NCBI GenBank assembly: GCA_900312665.1
Contig: ONZQ02000014.1
Location: forward strand, 713,924-777,923
DNA length: 64,000 nt
DNA from: Cephalotrichum gorgonifer
Taxonomy: Eukaryota; Ascomycota; Sordariomycetes; Microascales; Microascaceae
Reading direction: 5' to 3'
Under the pieces are notes generated by a model. That model did no database searches, was not told where the DNA came from, and worked only from the letters and a program-made list of their open reading frames with translations. The translations under genes and the position numbers were made by a program. This document shows positions 29,704 through 41,415 of this stretch, piece by piece; positions within the stretch are counted from its first letter, which is position 1, and each line of letters begins with the position of its first letter.

Positions 29704-32460
29704 ATGCTCAAATCGCTCACTCGGTCAAAATCCCTAAAAGGTCTGAGAACCCTGGGCGGGGGTAGTGCTAGTAACAGGGCGACTCCGGACCAGGATGTCC
29801 CTGTCCCTGTCCCTGTCCCTGCAACGCACGTCCCCGAGTCGCCCATCCCCGCCCAAGAACAGGAGCAGCCAGGCCCCGTCTCAGATCGGCCCCAGACGCC
29901 CACGAAACAGACCACCCAATCCCACAACCATTTCATACGAGGGTCGCCTTCCTCCTCCCACCTCTCACACTCTCCCCCCGAACACGACGGCTCTATCGCC
30001 TACGCCAGCCGCCCCCTACCCCGACCGCCCTCACGATCGCCCGACAAAGCCTCCTCGAGGCAGATGAACACCGAACGACCAAGTACGAGCTCGGGGCCGG
30101 GCACAGGTTCATTCAGGATGCGAGCAGACGACAGCAGTTATCATAATACCCCGCGGTCGATTCCCGCCCACAAGAGGATGTCCAAGGACGACCTCGACCT
30201 TCACATTAACACCCAGTCCGCGAGGTCTTACCGGTCCTACCACATCCCCATCCGCGGGAAGCCACCGTCCCCGAACGAGAGCCCGCGATCGAGATCCCCG
30301 GACGTCATGTTGTCCGTGAGGACGCAGACGCCGGATTCGATGGTCGCCGGCTATCCCGCTGCGCCGATCGGTATGGCGATCGGGAGCCCTAGCTTTGCGC
30401 CGCCGCCGCCGCCCGCCCCCGCGACGAACGGCAACTGGCAGCCACTCCTTCGTGGGATCGAGAACAGGCCGCCGTGGGAGGAGCCGGCGGAGATCGCGCC
30501 TGCGAAAAAGCCCAGCAAGTGGAGGCTATTCAGCTTCATGGGAGGGAAGAAGAACGCATCGAGGGAGAGGCTAGCAGCGACACCCGACTTTGCAACGACG
30601 CCGCCGCTAAGCGCATCGCGGCCGAAGACTTCTGGTGGAGCTAGTACCAGGGATCCAGATGAAATATGGAGGAGTAACACCACCGCCGGTACCAAGGCCA
30701 AGAAGGTCACACCCATCGTCGTCAGGGCGAATACGGAACCCGTGGCCGAGACGCCTACCTCGTCAAGCATACCCAAGACGCCGAAGACTCCCAAGACGCC
30801 GAAAACGCCTAAGACGCCAAAACCTCAGAAAGCGCCCTCTCTCTCGCGGAGGGCATCGTCGAAGTCACTCCGCGAAGGTGTCAGGAAAACCGACATCTCG
30901 GCGCCGTTGCTGTCCGCCGCACCTCCCGTCCCTCGCATGCCTATCCCGGGCAAGGGATTCCTGGACGTGGATATCCCCGACGTGAAGATGGAGCGGTACA
31001 GCGTCATGTTCAACGGTATCCTGAAGCCCAACAGCCAGGGGCCGAGGAGCAATAATAGGAACAGTGTAATGTTAAAGCGGCAGGCTACGATAAGGAAGCT
31101 CCAAAGCATACAAGACGCCATCATGGAGGAGGAGGGGCTGGTGAGGGTCGGGTCCGTGGGATCGAGGAGGGACCCGACTGTGACAACCACCAAGTGGACG
31201 GATCCGACTCCGACAACCGCTACATGGACGGGGCCAACTGGGACACCGAGCGCATGGACGAGCGAAGCATCGACGCCGGCTGCACATTCGACGGCCGCTG
31301 TCGGCTCCGCTGAGACTGAGACTCGAACCGTGACGGTAACGGCCCCTGCCTCGTCAAATCAGTCCCACGCCAAGTCGCCGTCTTTTTCCCTCTTCCCCGC
31401 ACCCCCTGGCGCCGGTAACCGGGGCAGATCTGCTACTGTAGCACGCCCAGGCACAGCACCTGGCCCTCTACCTTCGCCCTCGATGGCGAAATTCGACCTG
31501 ACGGGGCCACCCGGGCCGGCACCACTGGTCCCTCCCCCAGCCATTCGATCAGACACCCCCGAGTCGCGAGTCCGGTCGCAGATGTCACAGAAGTCGCAGG
31601 ACATTCCCATCCTTCTGGAGGGCGATATGAACGGCGGGCAAGTGGGTTTCCCGATGGCCGGTCCGTACGAAGATCAGGACCAGTCGGGTAGCCGCCCCGT
31701 GCAACGCGCGGAGCGGGCCCGCCAGGCGCTTGAAGGCGGTCCTATCGCACAGACGGCGCGGGTTACCAAACCGGCTCCCTTGAATATCTCGAAAGCTCCC
31801 CGCCCCATGGCGCGAGCCGAGCGACAGCAGGGTCAGCAGCAGATGCAGAACTCCTCTCGATCGGACTTCCGATCCGCAATTCCGAAGCCTGTCCAGGCCT
31901 CGCAACAGGCGCCGCAGCCCACACAGCAGCAGATGGCCTTCCGGCCTGACCAGTCCGCTCTCATCCTCGACTCCCCGACTGACACCACCACTCAATCCTC
32001 AGGCTCACAGAGGACGATCCACGCCGAGCCGATGTGGCAGATGATGTCACCGCCCACGTCAAGCGTCTCCTCGACCTCCACCTCCACCTCCAGCCGCAAA
32101 CGGTCCCCGTCCTCCGCCTCGAGCATATACACCCCAGCAAGCACGCATGTGCCTTCGTCGTCGCACACCGTGACTCCCTCCCTCGACGACTCGGACATCA
32201 ATGCAAAGGGCCCCGTGGAGGTCTCCATCGCGAGGCAGGTCAGCATCTCCCGACAGCAGAGAAACGTCCAACCGGGAAGGGCGAGGCCCTGGCAGAGGGG
32301 AGACGTCGCACAGCCTACGGCTAGGGAGAGGAGTGCAGGGGGGGCGGCGTCGGAGCGCGAGAGGGTGGGCGGCACGAGGATAGCGAGGCCTACGTATATC
32401 TCTGTAGGGCCGCCGACGGAAATCCGGAAAAGCGAGAGGATTGTGGTTGAGGGGTTGTAA
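29704..32460 (+). CDS. Large serine/proline-rich, mostly disordered protein of unknown function
   Basis: A single open frame of 918 residues from the ATG at 29704 (MLKSLTRSKSLKGLRTLGG). The frame is open further upstream but that part lies in the pyrimidine-rich leader. The protein is dominated by Ser, Pro, Thr, Arg and Gln with no transmembrane or enzymatic motif. Repeats include PVPVPVP near the N-terminus (from a GTCCCT hexamer repeat) and five KTP units (30775-30825). One more ordered block, with DVDIPDVKMERYSVMFNGIL then NNRNSVMLKRQATIRKLQSI, looks like a conserved short motif. Numerous SP and TP sites suggest regulation by phosphorylation. I do not recognise a named family. Coding reality is supported by length, codon composition and absence of stops. 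Confidence 0.8.
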   Translation: MLKSLTRSKSLKGLRTLGGGSASNRATPDQDVPVPVPVPATHVPESPIPAQEQEQPGPVSDRPQTPTKQTTQSHNHFIRGSPSSSHLSHSPPEHDGSIAYASRPLPRPPSRSPDKASSRQMNTERPSTSSGPGTGSFRMRADDSSYHNTPRSIPAHKRMSKDDLDLHINTQSARSYRSYHIPIRGKPPSPNESPRSRSPDVMLSVRTQTPDSMVAGYPAAPIGMAIGSPSFAPPPPPAPATNGNWQPLLRGIENRPPWEEPAEIAPAKKPSKWRLFSFMGGKKNASRERLAATPDFATTPPLSASRPKTSGGASTRDPDEIWRSNTTAGTKAKKVTPIVVRANTEPVAETPTSSSIPKTPKTPKTPKTPKTPKPQKAPSLSRRASSKSLREGVRKTDISAPLLSAAPPVPRMPIPGKGFLDVDIPDVKMERYSVMFNGILKPNSQGPRSNNRNSVMLKRQATIRKLQSIQDAIMEEEGLVRVGSVGSRRDPTVTTTKWTDPTPTTATWTGPTGTPSAWTSEASTPAAHSTAAVGSAETETRTVTVTAPASSNQSHAKSPSFSLFPAPPGAGNRGRSATVARPGTAPGPLPSPSMAKFDLTGPPGPAPLVPPPAIRSDTPESRVRSQMSQKSQDIPILLEGDMNGGQVGFPMAGPYEDQDQSGSRPVQRAERARQALEGGPIAQTARVTKPAPLNISKAPRPMARAERQQGQQQMQNSSRSDFRSAIPKPVQASQQAPQPTQQQMAFRPDQSALILDSPTDTTTQSSGSQRTIHAEPMWQMMSPPTSSVSSTSTSTSSRKRSPSSASSIYTPASTHVPSSSHTVTPSLDDSDINAKGPVEVSIARQVSISRQQRNVQPGRARPWQRGDVAQPTARERSAGGAASERERVGGTRIARPTYISVGPPTEIRKSERIVVEGL
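29797..29820. repeat. (GTCCCT)4 coding hexamer repeat
   Basis: Four perfect units within the disordered protein, encoding Val-Pro dipeptides; because the unit is six bases, length changes would keep the frame. Confidence 0.9.
30775..30825. repeat. Coding nonamer repeat encoding Lys-Thr-Pro units
   Basis: Five KTP units plus a sixth KP, with third-position differences between copies (ACG/ACT, CCG/CCC/CCT/CCA). The synonymous divergence suggests the peptide repeat is kept by selection or is old. Confidence 0.85.
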
Positions 32461-33450
32461 GACTGGCTCTTGATTCTTTTGTACGGACACGCGTGCCGGG
32501 CACGTAATACCCTCAGGTGGCTTTTGTTTTATTGGGATTGTTCGGGTTGTACGATGAGAAACTTGTCCACCTGACCTTGGATATATCTGCTTTCTTGTTT
32601 GGGGGGGTTAAGGGTCATCATGATTATAAGCCTGCTTGGGAGAGGATACTACCAATGATGCGATAATGCCCTATCTGCTGGGAATGGATAGACTACTTGT
32701 TTTCTTTTGTTTTATTTGCTTTTCGGGTTGGAGTTGGAGTAGAGCGGGAGGAGAAAGAGCGAGTAATGTGCACGCACGGCGCTTGGGGACGTAATGGGCG
32801 GGGAATATGGGAGGCCAAATTAAGAATGAGATTGATTGACCGGTTCTATACCCAGTTACTATATACATTCATTGTCGTGGTATCGTCGTTGCTTGTGGTT
32901 GTGGTTGTCGTGGTGGCACTGGTTCTGTGATTGATAGTAGCGAAACGGTCGCCGGCGTAATAATAATTACTCGTTCGTACCTACTTGAAGGAGACAGTAA
33001 GAAACGACTCGGCGAAGGGGAGGATACCACATGCATGGATGGTAAGACCCACTGGATGAATAATAATTCGCTGGCTCAGAGCTGCCTTGTGCAGCAGCCA
33101 ACACCCACCCCCCCGCCTAGCCACTCACTACCACGCTGCGATGACACACTCGCCGTCATATCAGACGGGACAGCAACTTTTTACCTCACACCCCTCTGTA
33201 TAAAGGCGACTGCTCTGGATGTACTGTTGAGGGAAAGGGAAGAAGAATCATACTTCACCCTTGGTATTGAATAGCGCTCATTTTTATTTTATTTTATTTT
33301 CTTCGCTTTGTTTCACAATCCAGAGCTTCTCTTCATACCCGCCAACTTCCAGTGAGGGGTACGTACTCGTACATATTTGTTTGTACGTACTTGTACTTGA
33401 TCCACCACCAGTTTACAATACTCGTACGAATACGATTTCCAGAAAACATC
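32461..33450. promoter_or_regulatory. Intergenic region upstream of SLH1
   Basis: Contains the 3' end of the disordered-protein gene, then the SLH1 upstream region. Two GTAC-NN-GTAC motifs (33363-33372, 33387-33396) lie within 90 bases of the SLH1 start codon, in the presumed leader. No other gene was seen. Confidence 0.6.
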
Positions 33451-36400
33451 ATGGCGCCACAAACAGCAGACGCCGAGGCTGAGTGGAGGGAGAGCTACGC
33501 CTCCATGAAGGAGGCTATCACAAATCTGAAGCTACAGCCGTCAAAAACGCCCTCACAAGCTGCCTCGCTGGACGATCTCGACTTTGATAGCTCGTCATCT
33601 AGTAGGGGGAAACAGGATGTCTGGGACTTCATCTCGGAGGACGAGGAGGACGATGAGGTGGCCTACTACGCCGAGGATGGGGTAGGCGGCGAGGTAGACG
33701 GCGACAAGTTGCAAGCTCACGGCCTCGAGTGGCTATCGGCAAAGTGCTTCGGCATCGCCGCCAAGAACGGCCTTGCCACTGATGTACTCGAGACCCAGAT
33801 TCTCGAGCTGCTCGGGTCGGGTCGGCCGGAGGAGGAGCTGCAGTCTAACCTCGCTGACCTCCTCGGCTTCGACGAGTTCGACCTCATTATCGAGCTGCTG
33901 GCTCACAGGTCCGAGATCACGGCCGCGGCCCAGTCCGGTAGCGGCGGGCCCGGCGGGAGACTCCTCACGCGGGCGGAGAGGGAGGAGGCGCTGCGGCGGC
34001 AGGATCGTGAGCACAAGTCGCAGGCCCTCGCGGCGGCTGGGACCTCGGCGGAGCCAGTCTATCCCCACGTCTACAAGGCGTACCAGGCGGGGAACATGCT
34101 GAGCCACACGGGGAAAAAGTACGGGCTTCCGCCGGGGAGCGAGAGGCTCGAGTTCGAAAAGTATGAGGAGTATTTCATACCGGCAGGGCCGAAGGGGAAG
34201 CTGGGGCCGGGCCAGAAACTCCTTGAGATCAAGGACCTGGACGGGCTCTGTCGGAATACCTTCAAGGGCTACAAGACGCTGAACCGGATGCAGAGTCTAG
34301 TATATCCGGTAGCTTACAAGACCAGCGAGAATATGCTTATATGTGCCCCGACCGGTGCTGTGAGTTTTTCCTCCTGATCTCCTTTATCGTGAGATGGATG
34401 ACTGACCGGGGAGGGGGGTGTAACAGGGTAAAACGGACGCCGCTATGCTTACCATTCTTCAATGCGTTGGCCAATACATTACGCCAACACCGTCTGAGAA
34501 CCCCAACGCTACGGAGTTCGCGGTTGACTTACAAGATTTCAAAATCGTCTACGTCGCTCCCATGAAGGCCCTCGCGGCCGAAATCACGGGGAAGCTCGGC
34601 AAGCGTCTTGCCTGGCTCGGCATCAAGTGCCGCGAGTACACCGGCGACATGCACCTGACGAAGCCCGAAATCGTCCAGACCCAGATCATCGTCACCACGC
34701 CCGAGAAGTGGGACGTCGTCACGCGCAAGGGCACCGGCGACACCGAGCTCGTGCAGAAGGTCAGGCTCCTCATCATTGACGAGGTGCACATGCTCCATGA
34801 TGAGAGGGGCGCTGTGCTCGAGTCTCTGGTTGCCCGTACGCAGCGCCAGGTCGAGAGTACGCAGTCCCTGATCCGCATCGTCGGGCTCAGCGCGACCCTG
34901 CCCAACTATGTCGATGTTGCCGACTTCCTGCGGGTAAACAGGTACCAGGGCCTGTTCTACTTTGACGCCTCCTTCCGACCCGTCCCCCTAGAGCAGCACT
35001 TCATCGGCGTGAAAGGCAAGGCGGGTTCCCGGCAGTCTAGGGAGAATATCGACAACGTGGCGTTCGAGAAGGTTCGCGACATGCTGCAGCGTGGACACCA
35101 GGTCATGGTCTTCGTGCATTCGAGGAGAGACACTATGAGTACTGCCAAGATGCTCCGGGAGAAGGCCATAGACGACATGTGCCTCGACCTCTTGGATCCG
35201 AGCAACCACCCAAAGTTCGAGTCGGCCATGAGGGATGTGAGGTCCTCCAAGGCCCGCGACATCCGGGAATTGGTACCGCAAGGACTTGGAATCCATCACG
35301 CGGGTATGGCGCGATCGGACAGGAACCTCATGGAGAAGATGTTCAGCGACGGCGTGATCAAGGTCCTCTGCTGTACTGCGACGCTCGCGTGGGGTGTGAA
35401 CTTGCCCGCTGCCGCCGTCGTCATCAAGGGGACCCAGGTCTACAGCGCCCAGGAGGGAAAGTTTGTCGACCTCGGTATCCTCGACGTGCTCCAGATCTTC
35501 GGTCGTGCCGGTCGTCCCCAGTTTGAGGACACGGGTATTGGCATGATTTGCACGACTCACGACAGGCTGGCCCACTACCTGACTGCCGTTACGGAGCAGA
35601 AGCCCATCGAGTCCAGGTTCTCATCTAAGCTGATCGACAATCTCAACGCCGAGATCAGTCTCGGGACCGTGACGTCTATCCCGGAGGCGGTACAGTGGAT
35701 TGGCTACTCGTACCTCTTCGTCCGGATGAAGCGAAGTGGCCGTGACTATGGCATCGAGTGGGCCGAAACCAGGGATGACCCGGCACTCGTGCAGAGGCGG
35801 CGGCAGATGGCCATCCAGGCCGCGAAGGAGTTGCAAAATGCCCAGATGATCATCTACAACGAGAAGACGGACGAGCTCCGGAGCAAGGATATCGGCCGCA
35901 TCGCCAGCCAGTACTACATCCTCCATACAACCATCCAGATATTCAACACCATGATGCATCCCTACTCGACCGAGGCGGACGTTCTGGGGATGATTGCCAT
36001 GAGCGGCGAATTCGATAAGCTCCAGTCTAGAGAGAGCGAGCAGGACGAGCTGATGGGCTTCAAGGCCCGCGAGGACATCGTGCCCTGCGACATTGATATA
36101 CGCAGGGGCGTCGACACGCCCCAGGTGAAGACGAACATCCTCCTGCAGGCGTACATATCGAGGGCTCAGCCCGAGGACTTTGCCCTCTCGAACGATCTCA
36201 ACTACGTCGCCCAACAGTCTGGCCGTATCTGTAGGGCTCTGTTCAACATCGCCCTGAACAGGAGGTGGGGACATCTGTGCCTTGTCCTCCTGACCATGTC
36301 GAAGACGATCGAGAAGCGGATATGGCCCTTCCAGCATCCTCTCCACCAGTTTGAGCTCCCCAAGACGGTGCTCAAGTATCTCGATTTCAAGAAGAACCTC

Positions 36401-39400
36401 ACGATGCAGGACCTGAAGGACATGGAGCCAGCCGAGGTCGGCTCGCTGGTGAACAACAAGGGCGCTGGGGTAAAGATCGCGAAGCTCCTAAGGGCCTTCC
36501 CGACGATCAACGTGGAGGCGGAGATCGCGCCGCTCAACCGGGACGTGCTGAGGGTGAAGCTGTTCATAGAGCCCGAGTTTGCCTGGAACGACCAGATCCA
36601 CGGGAACTCGGAATCCTACTACATATGGGTCGAGAATTCGGAGTCGTCCCAGATCTACCACCACGAGTTCTTCATCCTGACGAGGAGGAAGATGCACGAT
36701 GAGCACGAGCTAAGCTTCACCATTCCCCTCGCGGACCCCCTCCCGACGCAGATCTACGTCCGCGCCGTTTCAGACCGCTGGCTCGGCGCCGAGAGCGTGA
36801 CGCCCATCTCGTTCCAGCACCTGATCCGGCCTGACACTGAGAGTGTCTATACCGACCTCTTGAACCTGCGGCCGCTGTCCATCTCCGCCCTCAAGAATCC
36901 AGCGCTGGAAGAGCTCTATGGCCAGCGCTTCCAGTTCTTTAACCCCATGCAGACGCAGATCTTCCATACGCTCTATAACACGCCGGCGAATGTGCTCCTC
37001 GGGTCCCCGACCGGTAGTGGGAAGACCGTCGCGGCGGAGCTGGCTATGTGGTGGGCGTTCAAGGAGAAGCCCGGATCGAAGGTGGTGTACATTGCGCCCA
37101 TGAAGGCGCTGGTTCGAGAGAGAGTCAAGGACTGGGGGTCGAGGTTTTCGAAGCAGCTGGGACTAAAGCTCGTCGAGCTGACTGGTAGGTCAAGGCTGTT
37201 TCTGAGGGGGGAGGGGAGTTTCGAAACCAGGCTAACTGGGTTTAGGTGACAACACTCCCGATACGAGAACCATACAAGACGCCGATGTAATTATCACGAC
37301 GCCCGAAAAGTGGGACGGTATCTCTCGTAGTTGGCAAACGAGAGGGTACGTCAGGAAGGTGAGTCTCGTTATCATTGATGAGATTCACCTCCTTGCCGGG
37401 GACCGAGGTCCCATTCTGGAGATTATCGTATCTCGTAAGTCTTTCCATCCCCACTCTCCCTAGACTCGGTCTCCCAAAGCTAAGCGGGGACAGGAATGAA
37501 TTACATCGCGGAGTCGACAAAGAACTCGGTCAGGCTCCTTGGTATGTCTACGGCCTGCGCGAACGCCAGCGACCTCGGAAACTGGCTGGGCGTGAAGGAG
37601 GGTCTCTTCAACTTCAGACATTCCGTCCGGCCCGTCCCGCTAGAGCTGTTCATCGACGGATTCCCCGAGGTCCGCGGCTTCTGCCCGCTCATGCAGTCCA
37701 TGAACCGGCCGACGTTCCTGGCCATCAAGAACCACAGCCCCGACAAGCCGGTGATCGTGTTCGTGCCCTCTCGACGGCAGACGCGACTCACCGCCAAGGA
37801 CCTCGTCAACTACTGCGGTATGGAGGACAACCCGAGGCGGTTCCTCAACATGGAAGAGGATGATCTACAGCTCAACCTCGCGAGGGTCAAAGATGAAGCT
37901 CTCAAGGAGGCCATCTCCTTCGGAATCGGGCTGCATCATGCGGGTCTCGTCGAGACCGACAGGCAGCTGTCGGAGGAGCTCTTCCTCAACAACAAGATCC
38001 AGATCCTCGTGGCCACGAGCACACTCGCGTGGGGTGTCAACTTACCGGCGCATCTCGTCGTCGTAAAGGGTACGCAGTACTACGACGCCAAGTTGGAAGG
38101 GTACAAGGACATGGATCTCACAGACGTGCTCCAGATGCTGGGCCGCGCGGGCCGCCCGCAGTTCGACAATTCGGGCGTTGCGCGCATCTTCACGCAGGAT
38201 GCGAAGAAGGACTTCTACAAGCACTTCCTCCACACGGGGTTCCCTGTCGAGTCGTCCCTGCACACGGTCCTCGACAACCATCTCTGCGCTGAGATCTCGG
38301 CAGGGACCATCGTCACGAAGCAGGACGCGCTCGACTACCTCACGTGGACCTTCTTCTTCCGCAGGCTGCACAAGAACCCGTCGTTCTACGGCCTCGAGAT
38401 CTCGGCGGAGGAGCACAACAGTATCGAGGCGCAGAAGCTCGCGAACGAATTCATGATCGGCATGGTTGACGGATCCCTGGCGGAGCTGGAGAAGTCCAGG
38501 TGCATAGAGATGCAGGGGACTGGGGATGTGGACCCCACCCCGCTGGGGAAGATCATGAGCTACTACTACCTCTCGCACATGACGATCCGCCACATCGCCA
38601 CGCACGCAAAGCCGAAGGCGACGTTCCTCGACGTGCTGGCCCTGATGTCCCGCGCGACGGAGTACGACGACCTGCCGGTCCGTCACAACGAAGACTTGAT
38701 CAACATCGAGCTCTCGAAGAACCTCCCCTACCCGGAGAAGCTGTTCGACGGCCTGCCGATGTGGGACCCGCACGTGAAGGCGTTCCTGCTGATGCAGTCG
38801 TACTTCGCGAGGGTGGAGCTCCCCATCACGGACTACGTCGGCGACCAGACGAGCGTTCTGGACCAGTCCATCCGTATCGCCCAGGCGGGAATCGACGTCC
38901 TGACGGAGATGGGCTACCTGTCCAGCTGCCTCGAGATGATGAGGCTCCTGCAGTGCATCAAGTCGGCGCGGTGGCCCGGCGACTCGCCCGCCTCCATATT
39001 CCCCGGCGTGCCGGACTCGACGGCGGACGCGACGCCGCTGAGGGAGATCGCGGCGCTCTCGCCTGCGGAGCTGGCCAAGTTCGGCGCGAAGCTAGGCGTG
39101 CCCGCTAGCCAGAGCGCGCGGTTCGCGCGCGCGGCGTCGCTGCTGCCGAACCTGAAGGTCTCGGTCGACGAGCCCACGACGGGCTCCGTGACGGTGGTGC
39201 TGAGGAGGCTGAACCCGCTGAAGGAGGACAGGATCTGGGCGCCAAAGTTCCCGAAGCCGCAGACGGAGTCGCACTTCGTCGTCCTGGCGGACGTGGCGAG
39301 CGACGAGGTCTTCGCGGTCAAGAGGGTAGGGTGGAGCAGTGGCCCCCCCGCCGCCAATACCGATAAGGATAAGGGGAAGGGGAAGGGGAAGAGGGGCCAG

Positions 39401-39577
39401 GGCCAGGGTGTGCCGCAGGGGATCGCGAGGGCGAGCCTGAAGGTCCACCCGTCGCTTGTGGGGAGGAAGCTGGATGTGCTGGTCGTCAGCGACGGGTATG
39501 TCGGGCTGGAACACCGTGTTGGCGGGGTGGAGATCCCGGCGGCTCCGGCGCCCGAGGATGGCGCGAAGAAGAAGTAG
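33451..39577 (+). CDS. SLH1: Ski2-like RNA helicase Slh1 (ASCC3 homologue, RQT complex)
   Basis: Exons 33451-34359, 34427-37184, 37246-37434 and 37494-39577 encode 1979 residues (yeast Slh1: 1967). Two tandem helicase cassettes are visible. The first has Walker A APTGAGKTD, split by intron 1 between Ala and Gly, and box LIIDEVHML; the second has SPTGSGKTV and VIIDEIHLL. Each is followed by a winged-helix and Sec63-type region. Motif VI-like QIFGRAGRPQ and QMLGRAGRPQ occur in both cassettes. Slh1 is the helicase of the ribosome-quality-control trigger complex that splits collided ribosomes. The acidic N-terminus (WDFISEDEEDDE) and absence of the Brr2 N-terminal region favour Slh1 over the spliceosomal helicase Brr2. 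The C-terminus ends with a Lys/Gly-rich linker and Ig-like domain. Confidence 0.93.
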
Positions 39578-39756
39578 GAGGGTGCGTTTCAGTTTCTAGC
39601 GAATACAGGCGAGGACTATATAGAGTGACGAGGACATGTAGCGCGGGAGGCTGGCTGGGCACCTCGTCAGGCTGGCGTGGCTGGTATTTAAAAGTGAATT
39701 TTAAACTCATGTAGAAGACACTGGGACATCGGCTGGATATGTTAGCATCAGGCTTG

Positions 39757-39776
39757 ACTTCACTTCACTTCACTTC
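39757..39776. repeat. (ACTTC)4 tandem repeat
   Basis: Four perfect pentamers in the 3' region of SLH1. Confidence 0.9.
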
Positions 39777-39935
39777 GATACGAAGTGTTCACCAAAACCA
39801 AAAAGGACCATGTTTCCAGCAACGGGGAATATCTTCGTCCCCTCCTCTCATTCCATATTCGGCATTATACAACTAAACACCACCCCATGCACGCGGGTTC
39901 CGTTCCTCCCCCCGGGCCAAAAAAAAAAAAGACAT

Positions 39936-39953
39936 CCATATCCATATCCATAT
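39936..39953. repeat. (CCATAT)3 tandem repeat after an A12 run
   Basis: Three perfect hexamers immediately after a run of twelve A residues (39919-39930). Confidence 0.85.
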
Positions 39954-40326
39954 CCCGCTCACCAAAATTCCAATTCCAAATCCAATGTGTCCTTCCCCCC
40001 CCTGCTCCCCTATCCCATCCCTTCCTTTCCTTCCATCCCTCCGAAAACTCCTGCTGTGAGAAAAGAAAACAAGAAAGAAGCAACACCCTTGACCATGATT
40101 ATCCCTTGTACCCAACTGTAGACAGAGCGCCTGAAACCAAAATAACGAAAATGCCAATGAAAACAAAAAAAGGCCTAGAAAAAGTGACCAAAAAGTAAGG
40201 ACCGACCGCACCGGTGCAGGCGGTAGGGGGAATGAGGAGAGATATGAGGGGCGGGAAGAGAAGGCGGCGCATCCGTCAAGGACGACGCTCTCTCCCATGC
40301 CCAGAGCAGGGAGAGAACGAATAGTC

Positions 40327-41415
40327 CTAACAGCACCGCTTCCTCACCTTCCCGTCCCTCGTCTCCCGCGCGTCCTCCCCGCCGCCCTCCTCGATTCCGA
40401 CGGCGGGCGAGAAGCCCTGCGGGAAGAGCCAGCTCCTCCTGTCCCTCCCGACCCTGAAGCTCCCCGTGGCGGCGCCGCCCGCGCCCAGGCGGCGGGTGCC
40501 GTCGAAGTAGCTGCCGTCCATGCCGGCCTCGTAGCCCGGCGACCCGGGGGCGGCGGTGGCGGTCAGCAGGTCCTGCTGCATCTTCCTGTCACGCTCGACG
40601 AGCTTCCTGGCCACGACGCGGAAGACCTCCTCGACGCCCTCGCCGCTCTCGGCGGATATCTCGTGGCACGCGTCCCAGCCGGCCTCCTGGCCCCAGAATC
40701 CCGAGCTCCGCTTCGAGCTGGGGCTCCGCGGCTCACCGGTCGCGGCGCCGGGGGTCGTGAAGGCGCTGTGCTGCCTGCTCGAGGGGGGCGGGTCCGGCAG
40801 GTGGTGGGGGCCCAGGCCCAGGCCGAGACCGAGGCCCGAGGCGCTGGGGGGAGGGGTGGAGCCTAGGCCCGGGGCGAGGTTCTCGGCGACGTAGGCGATG
40901 CAGCGCTCGAAGGGGACCTCGCGGGTCGTGGGGTCGCGGGCGACGATGTCGGCCTTTGTGCCGACGACGTGGAGGACCACGTCGGCGGGGAGGTTCTGGC
41001 GGAGCTCGGTGAGCCAGATGCCCATCTCAGCGAAGGACTGGGCGTCGGTTATGGAGTAGCAGAGGATGCAGGCGTTGGCGCCGCGGTAGTAGAGGCGGGA
41101 TATCGAGCGGAAGCGTTCCTGGCCGGCTGTGGGAAGAGAGAGGGGGAGGAGGTTAGTAGGCTGCGTTTTCCTGGCTGAGAGGGGGAGGGGGAGAGGGAGG
41201 GGATAGATGGAGGAAGACCCACCGGTGTCCCAGATCTGTAACCTCACGACGGTGTCCGAGTCGCTGTCCACGACCCGCTTCGTCATGAAGCTAGCACCGA
41301 CGGTGGAGGTTGTCTGCGACGGGTTGAAGTCGCCCTTGCAGTAGCGCGTGACGAGCGACGTCTTGCCGACGCCCTGGGCGCCCAGCACGACGATTTTGGC
41401 CTCGAGGGAGGACAT
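40327..41415 (-). CDS. Atypical Rab-family small GTPase with long C-terminal region
   Basis: Exons 41415-41223 and 41126-40327 encode 330 residues, well above the usual 200-220. G1 GAQGVGKTS, switch I with TVGASFMTKR, G3 WDTAGQE (completed across the splice), and RSISRLYYRGANACILCY are clearly Rab. G4 reads GTKAD rather than NKxD and G5 is SAES rather than SAK, both deviations from the consensus. A proline/serine/glycine-rich insertion of roughly 65 residues sits between G4 and G5, and the tail ends in KRCC, a double-cysteine prenylation signal. The fold suggests a Rab5/21/22-like or fungal-specific endosomal Rab, but I cannot assign an orthologue. The intron has a GTGGGT donor and a CT-rich 3' part. 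Confidence 0.85.
   Translation of the reverse strand: MSSLEAKIVVLGAQGVGKTSLVTRYCKGDFNPSQTTSTVGASFMTKRVVDSDSDTVVRLQIWDTGGSSSIYPLPLPLPLSARKTQPTNLLPLSLPTAGQERFRSISRLYYRGANACILCYSITDAQSFAEMGIWLTELRQNLPADVVLHVVGTKADIVARDPTTREVPFERCIAYVAENLAPGLGSTPPPSASGLGLGLGLGPHHLPDPPPSSRQHSAFTTPGAATGEPRSPSSKRSSGFWGQEAGWDACHEISAESGEGVEEVFRVVARKLVERDRKMQQDLLTATAAPGSPGYEAGMDGSYFDGTRRLGAGGAATGSFRVGRDRRSWLFPQGFSPAVGIEEGGGEDARETRDGKVRKRCC

Larger units (their letters stand above)
39578..40326. other. Convergent 3' region between SLH1 and a Rab gene
   Basis: Non-coding with several simple repeats: (ACTTC)4 at 39757-39776, an A12 run at 39919-39930 and (CCATAT)3 at 39936-39953. The rest is C-rich and A-rich without a gene. 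Confidence 0.65.

Noticed and set aside
33451..39577. Spliceosomal helicase Brr2
   Set aside because: Same architecture, but the length (1979), acidic N-terminus and lack of the Brr2 N-terminal extension fit Slh1.
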